From Saprospiraceae bacterium (GTDB lineage Bacteria > Bacteroidota > Bacteroidia > Chitinophagales > Saprospiraceae), in NCBI GenBank assembly GCA_016718205.1, contig JADKEB010000001.1, positions 124,001 to 188,000 on the forward strand: a DNA stretch of 64,000 nt. Direction: 5' to 3'. Both the position numbers and the translations under genes were made by a program. The notes under the pieces were generated by a model. That model searched no databases, had not been told where the DNA came from, and saw nothing but the letters and a program-made list of their open reading frames with translations. The first letter of the stretch is position 1, and each line of letters opens with the position of its first letter. This document shows positions 36,060-46,732 of the stretch, piece by piece.

Positions 36060-36063
36060 TCGA
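36021..36063. terminator. Hairpin across the ubiD stop codon, possible two-way terminator
   Basis: The arms TCGATCAGAAAGTCAG (36021-36036) and CTGACTTTCTGATCGA (36048-36063) are perfectly complementary with an 11-nt loop. The hairpin includes the last codons and the stop (36057-36059) of the ubiD-type gene and lies 18 bp from the end of the convergent adhesin gene. No T-run follows, so Rho-independent action is unproven. Confidence 0.5.
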
Positions 36064-36080
36064 ATATAGACAAAGTCGTA

Positions 36081-39000
36081 CTACCTTAGCAGATTTACAT
36101 TTCCTCGCTTAGCGTATACTTCTTTGTTGATACAAATTACTCTGAGAAAGTATGCATAAGCGTCAGGAGGGAGTTCTTCGCCTTTGAAGGTACCATCCCA
36201 GCCTTGCTGGTCATCCTTGGTCCTGAAGATCTCCTGTCCCCATCGGTTATAAATAATAAGCTCCATTTCGTCTATGAAATTGCTGCGAAGCCTGAACACA
36301 TCATTGTTTCCGTCATTATTCGGGGAGAAAGCATTTGGAAGAAAGACGTCCGTTTCGTCACATTTTGCATTTCTTACAGTTACAGTCGCCTGATCCACAC
36401 CAGTACATCCATTTCTGTCTGTGACGGTTGCAGAGTAAGTCGTGGTCAAAACCGGAGAGACCTTGATAGTTGTATTTGTACTTGCTGTGCTCCACACGTA
36501 TTTGCTTGTATTGACAGGATTTATGATCAGTAGATCCACTGATTCTCCTTCAAAAATAGTCAAATCTGGGATAGCATCTATCGTTACATCTACTTTGGCA
36601 GCAGCTTTTACATTTACATTCATTGATTGGCTGCAACCACTGATTTTATTAGTCACTTTTACAGTAAGCGACTTATCTTTTGAAATTTTTATTTTAGGGT
36701 TTGCGGTGTTTCCTCCGGAGGCGACACAATCTTTTGGACTCCAATCGAAGGTATAGTCAGATGGATTTGTAACCGTCAGTGTAACTTCTGTAGGCGTATC
36801 GAGACAAAGTAGGTCAGGAGCCTTGACTGTAAAAACAAATGGTTTTGTCACCTTGGGCTTAAACACTAATGAATCTATACACCCTGAAGCAACGTGTCTC
36901 AATACCACTTTATAATCAATAGAATCTGACACCGTGATAGTTGGTGTGGTCGTATTGCCACCTGAAACAATTTTATTTGCAGGAGACCAATTGATCACAT
37001 ACTGAGCAGGGTTTTGAATATTTAGTTTTATTTGGCTGGGTTCATTAATACATAAACTGTCTTTAGCTTCGATATTGAAATTAAAGTCATGGACGTTGAC
37101 ATTGATTGTATCTGAATCGGTACATTTAAATATATCACTGGCTTTCAATACAATTTTAGTGTTGACGGCATATTTTGAAGTATATTTTTGACCCGAAAAC
37201 AATAATTTGCCATTTGTATCATACCATTCATATGATACATTCTGAAGATTGGAGGATGCATTCATGGTGAGTTCAGCGCCTTTACAGATGGTAGTATCTC
37301 TCAATCGGGCTAAGATCACTTGAGGATTTATAATCACTGATTTTGTGATGGGTATAAACGGACATGATGAAGTAAGGTTTATTAGCTTGATGTTGTAAGT
37401 CCCCGGATTTTTATATGTATAACAAGGTGCATTGTCCAATGATCTGTCATCAAATGTATTAGTATCTCCAAAATCCCATTCTACAAATCCTAAATAATTG
37501 GTTCTTTCCAATTTGAAGCATACTTCATACTTGCCGCATTCTTTCAAATTGACATCAAAATTCATGGTTGGATTTTCTTTAATTCTTACTTTGATGGAAT
37601 CTTCAGATTTGCAATTAAATTGATTAGTTGCGGTAAAGTAAAGGGAAAATGAATCTCTATCAGCTGGCCCAATCAAAATGGTAGGCCTGCTTGTATTGCC
37701 ACCTCTGATAATATGAGGATCATTTTTCCAGACAAAATTATTTATATGAGTACTGTTGTCATTAAATGTAATCAATTGATTGGAATCCAATGGGCATAAA
37801 TTGATTGGTGAAAGTCTTATGATTTGTGGTTTTTCATTAGTGATGGTAATCTTTACCGGTTTGGTGGAGCAGCTCGTTCCTTCAAATTTTACATAATAAT
37901 CCTGCTTTCTACCTGTAAATGAAGATGTTATAGATGCTCCTTGGCCAATGATATCCTTAAAGTCTTCACTTTTTGACCACGTGTAAGTTCCTGAACCTAA
38001 ACCACCACTACCTTTTAGTGTGACATTTCCATCACACGTAAAATTGTCTGAATCTATCTTAATCTCAACACCTGCACTTAAGGCCAGTATCTGGATACTA
38101 TCTTTTACAGTACATAAACCATCACTTACCGTAATGTGGTAGGTCGTATTATTATTGACTGTGACTTTAGGATTCTTTGGTTCTGTGAAGTCCAATCCCG
38201 TCAGTGGTGACCATGTATAGGTCCAGGAAGGATTTGAATTTTTTATAAGATACTTACTCTCGCCGGGGCAAAGTACCAGTGGTTCAGTCTCAAATTTTAG
38301 AGAGGCATATGGACCCGGCAGGAAAGTTGTTTGCACCCTATCTGTACATCCATTGGCAAATGCAGCTGTAAAATCGAGTTTTACCAAACTATCTTTTGGG
38401 ATATTCATGGACACAGGTGTACCATTCAATGTTTGTGCCGATGTACCGGTTGTCACCTGCCACTTGATCGATGAAAGCGGTATATTGCGACCCAAACTAT
38501 CTACATACGAAAGTGAAATTTTTACCAAATCATCTGTGGGACACTCTTCGCCTTTGTATTGATACGCAGCTTTTGGCAGTATATTTTGTAGACTTAGGGT
38601 TCTGGACATAGTGACTTTACATTCTTTATTAAGATATGTAGTCAGGAGTACGTCAAATGTTGTTGTACTTTGGGGTAGCTGTACGATAATCGAGTCACCT
38701 GTATATGGGCGACCATTTACAACCCAAAGCGTAGAATCTATTTTTGCATAAGGATTCAAGGTTGCGGCAAGATTTTTAAGTTTTATTTCTGCAAGATCAC
38801 CTTGTGGGCATCCGACCAGAGCAAAATTGAAATCTGCTTTTGGTATAAAGTCTTCTATTTTAAATGGTTGTATTTTTTTTACATTACAATTATTTGTCGA
38901 AGCAACATCGAGGGTGATTTCAACATTGCCCGTATATGAAAGTAAAATTTCAACAGTTTTGCCCGTGTATTTTGTGATTTTACCATTTTGGTTCACCGTC

Positions 39001-41894
39001 CATTCCCATTTATTGATACTGTGCCCTGACTGCGCAAATGAGCTGATATCAGTCAATGTTACACTCAATTTGTCCGTAGCAGGATCGCATCCATTCAGTG
39101 TGGTGGTAAACTGAGGATTGATAGTATTTTCAAATACAGATATATTTTTGATAATGGTGTCAAAACATCCATCGGCCCTTGTTGCTCTAAGAAGAACCTT
39201 ATACACTCCGTCTTTACTATAGGTAAAAGATGGGCTCACCACTGTAGATTTAAAAGTTTTGGATGTATCTGGATAATTGAAATTCCATTCAAAAGAAACA
39301 GCACCTGTACTCTTATTTTCCAAAGATACATTAAAACCTGAACATTCGACACTGGAAACATTAAAATCAGCCAATGCCGGAACTGCAAGAGGAATATTTT
39401 TTACCAAACTCTTTCTGCAGTTACCTTGAAAGGAATTTTCAAGCATGATACTGACACCTGATGCATTGTATGGAACTGAAACAATTACTGAATCCCCGGT
39501 GACTGATCTATTTCCAATGGTCCATTTTGTGTCTTGTATTTTACTGAAGGGGTTTTTTTGAGCGGATAGATTGATAAGCTTGAGATCTATGGTATCTTTT
39601 CTTGGACATCCTATTGCTTCCGCTTTGAAATCAAGCTCCGGCACTAAGTCATCTGATTTTAAAATTTTTGTTATGGATGCACTACAACCATTGTCAGAAG
39701 TAACTTTGAGGGTTACAGAAATATCGCCTGTTAGGGTGACATTTATTTCAGGATTTACACCTGTTTGTTTTCTGGTTATTCCATTTTGAGTGACAGACCA
39801 TTCCCTTGTCACGATGCCCTGATCCGGTTCGTTTATTACTGAGATGTCAGTAAGTCTGATGCGCAGACTATCCTGAAACTGTTCACAATTTGTCAGCAAT
39901 ACATTAAAATCAGAATTTATTTTGTTTTCAAATGCGCCGACTTCTCTGATGATCGTATCGCGACATCCATCCGCAGTTCTGGTGGCTACGAGCTGTACCT
40001 TGTATTTTCCGCTCGCAGTATAGACAAATGAAGGGTCCTTGATAGAAGAGCTGAATATCGGATCAGCCGATGGATGATTAAAATTCCATTGATAAGTATC
40101 AGAATTGGTGCTGTTATTTTTAAAAGAAAGATTCAAGCCGCCACAAACTTCACTTCCCATAGAAAAATCTGCCATAGGCGGAGCAAGAAGTTTGATCTTT
40201 TTAGTAAATGTATACGTACACAAGCCCTGAAAAGCTGTAAGCATGGTCACTGAAACACTATCATTTGTAAAAGGAATATTCACCACAGCTGTATCGCCTG
40301 AAACTTCTAAAGCTCCTATAGTCCATTGAGTAGATGTAACTATGGCAAAAGGATTTTGCTGCTTTGCCAGGTTGATGAGCCTTATTTTTAATACATCATT
40401 GACGGGGCAAGCTGGGTAGTCTATGCTAAAGTCAGACTTGGGTATTATATCATTAGCATTTATTTGTTTGGATATGGTAGATCGACAACCGTTACTTGCA
40501 CCAACATTTAAAGTTACCGTGATGTCTCCGTTGAAAGATAGGGTAGCAGTAGGATTGGGTCCTGTATAATTTTTTATTGTGCCATTTTGGGTGATTGTCC
40601 AGTTCCATTCATTCAAGATATATCCAGCCTCTGTAAATAAAGATTTGTCTGACAACTGTATCTTGAGACTGTCCCCGGACTGATTACAATCTGATAGTGA
40701 AAAGATGAAGTCAGGGCTGATCTTGTTGTTAAATATAATTACTTTTTGAACTATTGTGTCAAAACATCCATCAGAACCTCTGGTAGCCCTTAGTCTTACA
40801 TTGTATGTGCCTATAGACGGGTAAGTAAATTTCGGATTTGTTTCTGTAGACTTAAAGGCAGGATCATTGGAAGGATAGTTAAAATCCCACTCAAAAGCAC
40901 TTGCGCTAAGACTGTTGTTAAAAAAATCTACTGTAAGACCATCACAATTGGTCTCTGTAGTGGTAAATCTTGCTAATGGTGGCTGACTGCAGACTCTGAC
41001 ATTGTATTGAAAATCCCGACGTACCGTTCCTATTTTTACACCGTTGCGATATTCATCTACGCAGACGCCTATCAAAAACTGGCCAACGAGGTTTGGCATG
41101 GCTGTGATCCTTCCTGTTTTACTGTCAATTTTCAGAGGAACACCTCCCATCATGTCCAAAAGCCCATAAGGTGATCTCCATACGACATTGTCATAAGGTG
41201 GGAATCCTGGTGGTTGTGGCCTCGGAAATGCCTTTGTCGCTCCCAATGACGGGACACAAAGCTTATATACCAATGAATCACCGTCTTTGTCAATAGCTGA
41301 ATGATCAAATTCAAGAGGTTTATTGGCACATATATACACATCCGGCCAAGCCTTAAACTCGGGAGTGCTGTTTTTGGCACTTAAAGCTTCATCTGTTACA
41401 TGGGCCCAATATGTACTTCCCGTTTCAAGAGGGTCTATGATATTATTCAACGAACCATTTCTGCAACACCTCTGATACGCGAGATAATAACCGCCTGGTC
41501 TGTCTGGAAGATTGACAAGTCCTCTGTACGTAGTTTCATGGACGCATACCTGAGTTCCTTCAAAACCACAATCACTTTTGATGAACTCATTGAGGGTATC
41601 AGAAGACATGAAAGGCATCCTTATCTGACCATTGTTTGCAAGCCATACTGCCAGAGATCCTCCTGCGGTAAAAATACCCACAGAAGCAGGATTGTCAAAA
41701 TCAGCCTCCGGTGATCCCAAAAAGCAGTCTCTCCTTAATACAACCTTTACTTCAAAAAGGTCTCCGGAGACGTGTTTGTAAGTAAGATTTCCTCCTACTA
41801 TATGTGTTGCAGCTACATCTGTACTATTTATACACCACACTGCAGGCAGCAACAATATTAATCTGAAAAATATAATTTTTATATGATGTTCCAT
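36081..41894 (-). CDS. Gliding-motility-associated adhesin, T9SS type B sorting domain
   Basis: A 1937-residue secreted protein. The N-terminus has a hydrophobic signal (LILLLPAVWC) and a domain starting THIVGGNLTYKHVSGD that is common in such proteins. The middle has three long repeats of roughly 262 residues, each starting with a PKD-like domain with EWDFNYP, QWNFNHP or EWNFNYP, followed by two Ig-like units. More Ig/PKD domains follow, and the C-terminal ~90 residues (LPNAFSPNNDGNNDVFRL, then YNRWGQEIF and WDGTFKGEELPPDAYAYFLR) are the gliding-motility/type B sorting domain. It should be a SprB-like surface adhesin. It is the third gene of the sprF-like/OmpA cluster. Confidence 0.9.
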   Translation of the reverse strand: MEHHIKIIFFRLILLLPAVWCINSTDVAATHIVGGNLTYKHVSGDLFEVKVVLRRDCFLGSPEADFDNPASVGIFTAGGSLAVWLANNGQIRMPFMSSDTLNEFIKSDCGFEGTQVCVHETTYRGLVNLPDRPGGYYLAYQRCCRNGSLNNIIDPLETGSTYWAHVTDEALSAKNSTPEFKAWPDVYICANKPLEFDHSAIDKDGDSLVYKLCVPSLGATKAFPRPQPPGFPPYDNVVWRSPYGLLDMMGGVPLKIDSKTGRITAMPNLVGQFLIGVCVDEYRNGVKIGTVRRDFQYNVRVCSQPPLARFTTTETNCDGLTVDFFNNSLSASAFEWDFNYPSNDPAFKSTETNPKFTYPSIGTYNVRLRATRGSDGCFDTIVQKVIIFNNKISPDFIFSLSDCNQSGDSLKIQLSDKSLFTEAGYILNEWNWTITQNGTIKNYTGPNPTATLSFNGDITVTLNVGASNGCRSTISKQINANDIIPKSDFSIDYPACPVNDVLKIRLINLAKQQNPFAIVTSTQWTIGALEVSGDTAVVNIPFTNDSVSVTMLTAFQGLCTYTFTKKIKLLAPPMADFSMGSEVCGGLNLSFKNNSTNSDTYQWNFNHPSADPIFSSSIKDPSFVYTASGKYKVQLVATRTADGCRDTIIREVGAFENKINSDFNVLLTNCEQFQDSLRIRLTDISVINEPDQGIVTREWSVTQNGITRKQTGVNPEINVTLTGDISVTLKVTSDNGCSASITKILKSDDLVPELDFKAEAIGCPRKDTIDLKLINLSAQKNPFSKIQDTKWTIGNRSVTGDSVIVSVPYNASGVSIMLENSFQGNCRKSLVKNIPLAVPALADFNVSSVECSGFNVSLENKSTGAVSFEWNFNYPDTSKTFKSTVVSPSFTYSKDGVYKVLLRATRADGCFDTIIKNISVFENTINPQFTTTLNGCDPATDKLSVTLTDISSFAQSGHSINKWEWTVNQNGKITKYTGKTVEILLSYTGNVEITLDVASTNNCNVKKIQPFKIEDFIPKADFNFALVGCPQGDLAEIKLKNLAATLNPYAKIDSTLWVVNGRPYTGDSIIVQLPQSTTTFDVLLTTYLNKECKVTMSRTLSLQNILPKAAYQYKGEECPTDDLVKISLSYVDSLGRNIPLSSIKWQVTTGTSAQTLNGTPVSMNIPKDSLVKLDFTAAFANGCTDRVQTTFLPGPYASLKFETEPLVLCPGESKYLIKNSNPSWTYTWSPLTGLDFTEPKNPKVTVNNNTTYHITVSDGLCTVKDSIQILALSAGVEIKIDSDNFTCDGNVTLKGSGGLGSGTYTWSKSEDFKDIIGQGASITSSFTGRKQDYYVKFEGTSCSTKPVKITITNEKPQIIRLSPINLCPLDSNQLITFNDNSTHINNFVWKNDPHIIRGGNTSRPTILIGPADRDSFSLYFTATNQFNCKSEDSIKVRIKENPTMNFDVNLKECGKYEVCFKLERTNYLGFVEWDFGDTNTFDDRSLDNAPCYTYKNPGTYNIKLINLTSSCPFIPITKSVIINPQVILARLRDTTICKGAELTMNASSNLQNVSYEWYDTNGKLLFSGQKYTSKYAVNTKIVLKASDIFKCTDSDTINVNVHDFNFNIEAKDSLCINEPSQIKLNIQNPAQYVINWSPANKIVSGGNTTTPTITVSDSIDYKVVLRHVASGCIDSLVFKPKVTKPFVFTVKAPDLLCLDTPTEVTLTVTNPSDYTFDWSPKDCVASGGNTANPKIKISKDKSLTVKVTNKISGCSQSMNVNVKAAAKVDVTIDAIPDLTIFEGESVDLLIINPVNTSKYVWSTASTNTTIKVSPVLTTTYSATVTDRNGCTGVDQATVTVRNAKCDETDVFLPNAFSPNNDGNNDVFRLRSNFIDEMELIIYNRWGQEIFRTKDDQQGWDGTFKGEELPPDAYAYFLRVICINKEVYAKRGNVNLLR

Positions 41895-41916
41895 TATGAT
41901 GGATTTATTTATTTAA

Positions 41917-44373
41917 TCAATTATTTCTAGATGCTCTGATGATTTCAACTCGTCTTTCATTGGCAGCTTTGAGGCTGAATATAGAGTTCCTTTCATCTTT
42001 GATATCGCCAACCACATCTGATGGGGCAAGTTCTTTGCCAAAAGATATGTCTGTGATGACCAGCTGACCCGCCATAAAATATTTTTTCAACTCTTCATTA
42101 TCAAAAAATATCATTTCATTTTTTACTGCATTTACTCTCCTTTGACCGAGTGAAAGGTTATATTTTGAATCCGCTCTTGGTGATGCAAATCCCTTGAGTA
42201 CAAGTTCTACTTTATTGCCTGCTTCTAGTTCTTGTATCACATTGTTAATAAACATTTTAAACTTATCATATCCACCTTTTATGTCCCCTTCAAAAAAGTT
42301 CTCGTAATCATTTAGAATATTTTCTCTCGTCGCATCTCCTAATGGTTTGGTATAGCGTTCTTTATATTCTGATTTTCTGTACATATAGTTGTTTACCAAA
42401 TCTCCGTATTTAGTTTTTGTATTGGTGTTTTTACTGGCTATGTCCGGTAAGTCATTGTCAAAAAACAAACTGATCGGCAATAGATCCTGCAAAACAAATT
42501 TATCCAGAAATAATTCTTTTGTGATCAGTCCGGATTTGTCATAAGGTCGTGTATCTACGATTTCTTCGGCATCGGTGTATCCATCCTTCTTACCGATAAT
42601 TTTATAAATTTTACCACGATCCAGCATAAAGTTAAATTCATTGGAAAGCAGATTAGCTTCCGTGATATCCCTTTTTGACTTGTCTGTCATATCTATCAGG
42701 GTCACAGTGGCTCCCTCTAACGGTATTTTTCCGATTTTTGTAAAAGTAAACACATCCAGCAACATCATATCTGTACTGAGGTACATCTTTCTTATGATGG
42801 ATTCGGACTGATCTATACCTATAGTGGACAGTTTTATCGTATCAGGGTTGTAGTTTTCTCTTTGAGCTACAATGATATAATTTCTGTCTTCAGCAATTTG
42901 AAATTTATGTTCATGACCATCATCATTTCTGAATCTGGTCAGCTCCAGACCTGTATCCTGATCAATGAGGATTACTGTAGCCTTCTTTAAGGGCCTTCCT
43001 GTGAGTTTGTCAAAAGTCAATGCATTGAGATCCAGTTCTATCTTCTTGATTTCCATCTTGTAGATGTCATAACAACATGACTCATAATAACTGTCGAGAT
43101 AATAGGAACCATCTCTGTTGGATGATAAAAATGCAGTGTTACCTTCTTTGTTTTCCGAATAGTAAATATCATGATAACTGGAGTTTACAGGTACGCCTAC
43201 ACTCACCACACCACCAAAGGTATCATTTATTCTTCCGGCCTTAAACACATCAAATCCTCCGAGACCTGTTCTCCCATTACTGCTGAAAAAGAGAAAATCG
43301 GAGCCATTATTGTAAAACGGAGTTATTTCATCGTCCGGTGTGTTGATTTCATTGATATTGATTGGTTGTGAATATCCGAATTTTATGTCAATAAGACTAT
43401 ACCAGATATCCTTTCCGCCTCTTCCTTCTTTCCGATTAGAAACAAAGTATAAAATTTCTTTTCCGGTAACTTTGTCTGTAGTCACATGCGGGTGGGTAGA
43501 TGTGGTACCCGGTAAATTTATGGGATCGGGCAGTTTCATCTCATTACTTAAATTTCCGGAAGGATCAATGTTGCTTCGGTAGATATCACATCGCAGTTCA
43601 CTTCCATTGATATATTCACATATTGTATAGTAAATATAATTTCCGTTAGTGCTGACAGAAGAATTGGCTACCGAAAAGTCGCGCTGATTGATATAACCAT
43701 CCAGTGGAACTACAAGGCTATCCCGATTCTTTTTTAATAATTTAGAAATTTCTCTTGCAGGAAACAATACTGGCTTTTCTTCTTTGTACCTCATCGAAGT
43801 AAAGTAGAACTCATCTTTAAAAAGGTGTCCGGCCACTTCAGATGCTGTCGTATTAATATCGTCGCCCAATTTTTCAAAACTGACATTGCGTTTGAAATTT
43901 TTTGTTTGGGTTGCTGCGTATTCTATAGAAGCTATTTCCTTCTTAGCCCTGGCTGTATAAAAGGTATCTAATCCACCATATTCCGACATATACATATCAA
44001 AATATTTTCTGGCTTCTTCGTATTTACCCATATGTTGTTTCATACTGCCCAACCAATATATAGCTAATGGCATCGTGTTGTCATTCAATGAGTCTACCAG
44101 ATATTGATATTTTTCTGCTGCCTTTGAGTAGGAATTAAACAACCTCGCCGACTCCGCTGCTTTGAAAAGAATATCTTTGTCTACAGGGTCAAATTCCAAT
44201 GCTTCATTATAATAAATGAGCGCACCGTAATAATTTTTGTCTGCAAATTCTCTCTCTGCTGCTTCTATAAATTGGCTTTTTGAAGGTGACTGTGCATCCA
44301 GCCGACCCGATAGTGCCGGCAGCAATAAGCAAATTAGAGCAATTGTTTTTATAAGTTCAAATCTCATTATCAA
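41917..44373 (-). CDS. OmpA-family protein with TPR and PD40 repeats
   Basis: An 818-residue outer-membrane-associated protein. A signal peptide (ending near GRLDAQ) is followed by TPR-like helices at about 30-110 (an AEREFADKNYYGALIYYNEA-type repeat), WD40-like PD40 propeller motifs at about 190-420 (YFVSNRKEGRGGKDIWYS and FFSSNGRTGLGGFDVF), carboxypeptidase-like beta domains at about 450-640, and a C-terminal OmpA domain (about 690-818) with LVLKGFASPRADSKYNLSLG that should bind peptidoglycan. Start is at 44373 or at the ATG two codons later. Between the SprF-like and adhesin genes this resembles the OmpA partners of PorP/SprF clusters that anchor T9SS substrates. Confidence 0.88.
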   Translation of the reverse strand: MIMRFELIKTIALICLLLPALSGRLDAQSPSKSQFIEAAEREFADKNYYGALIYYNEALEFDPVDKDILFKAAESARLFNSYSKAAEKYQYLVDSLNDNTMPLAIYWLGSMKQHMGKYEEARKYFDMYMSEYGGLDTFYTARAKKEIASIEYAATQTKNFKRNVSFEKLGDDINTTASEVAGHLFKDEFYFTSMRYKEEKPVLFPAREISKLLKKNRDSLVVPLDGYINQRDFSVANSSVSTNGNYIYYTICEYINGSELRCDIYRSNIDPSGNLSNEMKLPDPINLPGTTSTHPHVTTDKVTGKEILYFVSNRKEGRGGKDIWYSLIDIKFGYSQPININEINTPDDEITPFYNNGSDFLFFSSNGRTGLGGFDVFKAGRINDTFGGVVSVGVPVNSSYHDIYYSENKEGNTAFLSSNRDGSYYLDSYYESCCYDIYKMEIKKIELDLNALTFDKLTGRPLKKATVILIDQDTGLELTRFRNDDGHEHKFQIAEDRNYIIVAQRENYNPDTIKLSTIGIDQSESIIRKMYLSTDMMLLDVFTFTKIGKIPLEGATVTLIDMTDKSKRDITEANLLSNEFNFMLDRGKIYKIIGKKDGYTDAEEIVDTRPYDKSGLITKELFLDKFVLQDLLPISLFFDNDLPDIASKNTNTKTKYGDLVNNYMYRKSEYKERYTKPLGDATRENILNDYENFFEGDIKGGYDKFKMFINNVIQELEAGNKVELVLKGFASPRADSKYNLSLGQRRVNAVKNEMIFFDNEELKKYFMAGQLVITDISFGKELAPSDVVGDIKDERNSIFSLKAANERRVEIIRASRNN

Positions 44374-44383
44374 TTTCTTTTTA

Positions 44384-45409
44384 CTAATAGATTGGACAAA
44401 CTTTGGCTTCTCTCATTGGTCTCACATTGGCAATGATATACCTTACATGAATCTCAGGTCCACCTTTATTAGAGTTGACTATATCGTTAAAGTTGTTGGT
44501 ATCCACATCATAACTCAGGCCGGCATAAATGTTATTGTACTGAACGGCGATAGTAGGTATAAATGATTGTGCTGTTCTGTATCCCAAACCCGCATGCAGT
44601 TGAATTTCTTTCCCTTTTTTTTCACTGATATAGATTTTGCCGAGCCCGCCGAATATCGTTTCATTGTACGGACCTTGTATCTGATGTAGTGCATGCACCT
44701 GGATATCAAGGAAACCGGTGAGTTGCACCTGGCCCGTGACAGAAAGTGTAACCCTTCGGGGTAGATTGGCCACATCATTATTGTAAAATGCTGAATTTGG
44801 TTTCAGTAGATGCAGTGCCGATGCACCTATATCTGCATAGGTTCTTTTGGCTTTTTGATATCTGTAATTGACACCCAAACCTGTTTCTAAGAAATTGACC
44901 CTTTCGAGATTACTGTATGACTCTCCTGTAGGCAAGGCACTGTTGAAAGCTTCACCATCCCATTGTTTATCCCAGGTAAGCAATGTATTGTTAAATCCCC
45001 TGGATGCAAGTCCCAATGTCAAGCCTGCACTGATGACATGATTGGCATTTAGTATCCTGTGATACGCACCATTTACATTGAGTGAAGTCAAATTCAGCTT
45101 TGAATCTCCTTGTCTGTCGTGATTCAGGCTGCCACCTATGCCCAAAAAATGTTGGTCTCCTTTGAGTGCATAGAGTTTTCTGTCATACGCCCCGCTCATT
45201 GTAAACCAGGGTACCGGCACAAACCTCCACTGATCTCGCATAGAAACCATGTACCTGTGATCGCCATTAAATACACCTGTCAATGCGGGATTGATATTTT
45301 GTGGTGAATTGTAAAACTGGCTGTAATGAAGGTCCTGACTATGTATATTTTTTGATATAAAAAAAATACACATCAAGGTCACTGTATTAAGGATGAAACT
45401 TCTTCTCAA
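44384..45409 (-). CDS. PorP/SprF-family T9SS outer membrane protein
   Basis: A 341-residue barrel of the PorP/SprF family. A signal peptide ends in NIHSQ and is followed by the hallmark DLHYSQFYNSPQNINPALTG. The rest consists of barrel strands and ends HVRYIIANVRPMREAKVCPIY. SprF-type proteins help export or anchor SprB-like adhesins. It is the first gene of a three-gene operon with gaps of 10 and 22 bp. A TATATTTG box lies 31 bp upstream. Confidence 0.93.
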   Translation of the reverse strand: MRRSFILNTVTLMCIFFISKNIHSQDLHYSQFYNSPQNINPALTGVFNGDHRYMVSMRDQWRFVPVPWFTMSGAYDRKLYALKGDQHFLGIGGSLNHDRQGDSKLNLTSLNVNGAYHRILNANHVISAGLTLGLASRGFNNTLLTWDKQWDGEAFNSALPTGESYSNLERVNFLETGLGVNYRYQKAKRTYADIGASALHLLKPNSAFYNNDVANLPRRVTLSVTGQVQLTGFLDIQVHALHQIQGPYNETIFGGLGKIYISEKKGKEIQLHAGLGYRTAQSFIPTIAVQYNNIYAGLSYDVDTNNFNDIVNSNKGGPEIHVRYIIANVRPMREAKVCPIY

Positions 45410-45439
45410 AATCAGATTATTTTATTGTAACAAAATACA

Positions 45440-45447
45440 CAAATATA
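45440..45447 (-). promoter_or_regulatory. -7 box of the SprF-like operon
   Basis: The minus strand reads TATATTTG, an exact TAnnTTTG match 31 bp before the start at 45409. A second copy lies at 45463-45470, so either could be used. Confidence 0.45.
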
Positions 45448-45576
45448 TAAGTCATTTAAAGACAAATATATACGTTTTTTAATTGATATCCAATACCTTA
45501 CCTTTATAATTATTACAAAAACCGTACTAAAATGATATTTTAAAAGATTATATTCAGATTATTTTTTTTTACCTGA

Positions 45577-46698
45577 TCAAATAGGCCTGTGTCCTGATGA
45601 GTCATTGATCAATTCAAAAGCAATATTGCTGATGTAATATTTCGACGATTCAATGGTATCATTTTGAAGGGCCATGTCCTGTGCTATTGGATTTTCAAAT
45701 ACTTCGTTCAAGCTTAAAATCTTGCAAAAAGGTACATTGATGGCACATATTTTTTGCTCTATTTCTGAAAACCTTAGCTTTGACATAATCTGTTGCATGA
45801 TTTGCTGTAAGGCGCACCTGGATTGAACCCTGTCAGAATTTTTCTCAAAATTAAGGTATGCTGTTTGATCCATATTCAGGGCAAACCATAGTTTTTTAAA
45901 TTGATCATCACTTCCCACCGCAAGCAGAAACTTTATATTGTCTTTTGAGGTAAATAAATCACCATAAGGCGCGATGTTTGGGTGCAGTGTTCCTATGGGT
46001 TGTGGTACATGATTGGCATTCAGATAGTTGGATGCCTGATTGGCCAATCCGGACACAGCACTTTTGTACAGTGACACATGAATGACACTGCCTTTGTGAG
46101 TAGTTGCTTTTTTCCACATTGCCAACAGTATAGCTTCTTTCATTTGATGGGCCGCAAATATATCTATGATGGCCACTGGAATTTTTGAAATATGCTCACT
46201 ATCTGTTCCATTCATGGATATCCATCCTGTTTCGCCCTGCATGACCAGATCATAACCCGGCCGTGGATCATCCCATGTATATGCACTCAATTGGGCAAAA
46301 ATGATTCCTGGATATTTTTGGATGATCTCATCAGGTATAAACGATAGTTTTTGAGCTGTTTTCTTTTGAAAATTGGATATGACGATATCACTTTCCGACA
46401 TGATTTTTTCTACATCAGCCCTATCATTGGCGTCAGTCATATCCCTCATCAGTACTTTTTTACCATAGTTGGCGCTATGATAGTATGCGGAAAATGCAGC
46501 GTCTTTTTTTTCAGTCGGAAGTTTCCACTGTCTCGTAGCGTCTCCGCCTGTAAGTTTATTTTCTACCTTGATGACTTCAGCACCCAACTCAGCAAAAAAA
46601 GAAGCCACCAATGGTCCGGCAAGGATTCCGGACAGATCCAGCACTTTGAGCCCTTTGCAAAGCTGATTGGTCAGAGGTTGATTGTTTTCTTTTTCCAT
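45577..46698 (-). CDS. CaiB/BaiF-family CoA-transferase
   Basis: A 373-residue class III CoA-transferase or racemase-like enzyme. Family motifs are visible: GLKVLDLSGILAGPL near 17, AELGAEVIKVE near 37, and the catalytic aspartate in RPGYDLVMQG (Asp150). It moves CoA between carboxylic acids or epimerises acyl-CoAs; the substrate is unknown. The 3-hydroxyacyl-CoA dehydrogenase gene is directly upstream on the same strand (61 bp gap), which suggests acyl-CoA metabolism. A relic of a MITE-like end lies between them. Otherwise length and motifs are normal. Confidence 0.88.
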   Translation of the reverse strand: MEKENNQPLTNQLCKGLKVLDLSGILAGPLVASFFAELGAEVIKVENKLTGGDATRQWKLPTEKKDAAFSAYYHSANYGKKVLMRDMTDANDRADVEKIMSESDIVISNFQKKTAQKLSFIPDEIIQKYPGIIFAQLSAYTWDDPRPGYDLVMQGETGWISMNGTDSEHISKIPVAIIDIFAAHQMKEAILLAMWKKATTHKGSVIHVSLYKSAVSGLANQASNYLNANHVPQPIGTLHPNIAPYGDLFTSKDNIKFLLAVGSDDQFKKLWFALNMDQTAYLNFEKNSDRVQSRCALQQIMQQIMSKLRFSEIEQKICAINVPFCKILSLNEVFENPIAQDMALQNDTIESSKYYISNIAFELINDSSGHRPI

Positions 46699-46732
46699 TA
46701 CCTTGATATTATCTGTATTATTGGTTGATTTG

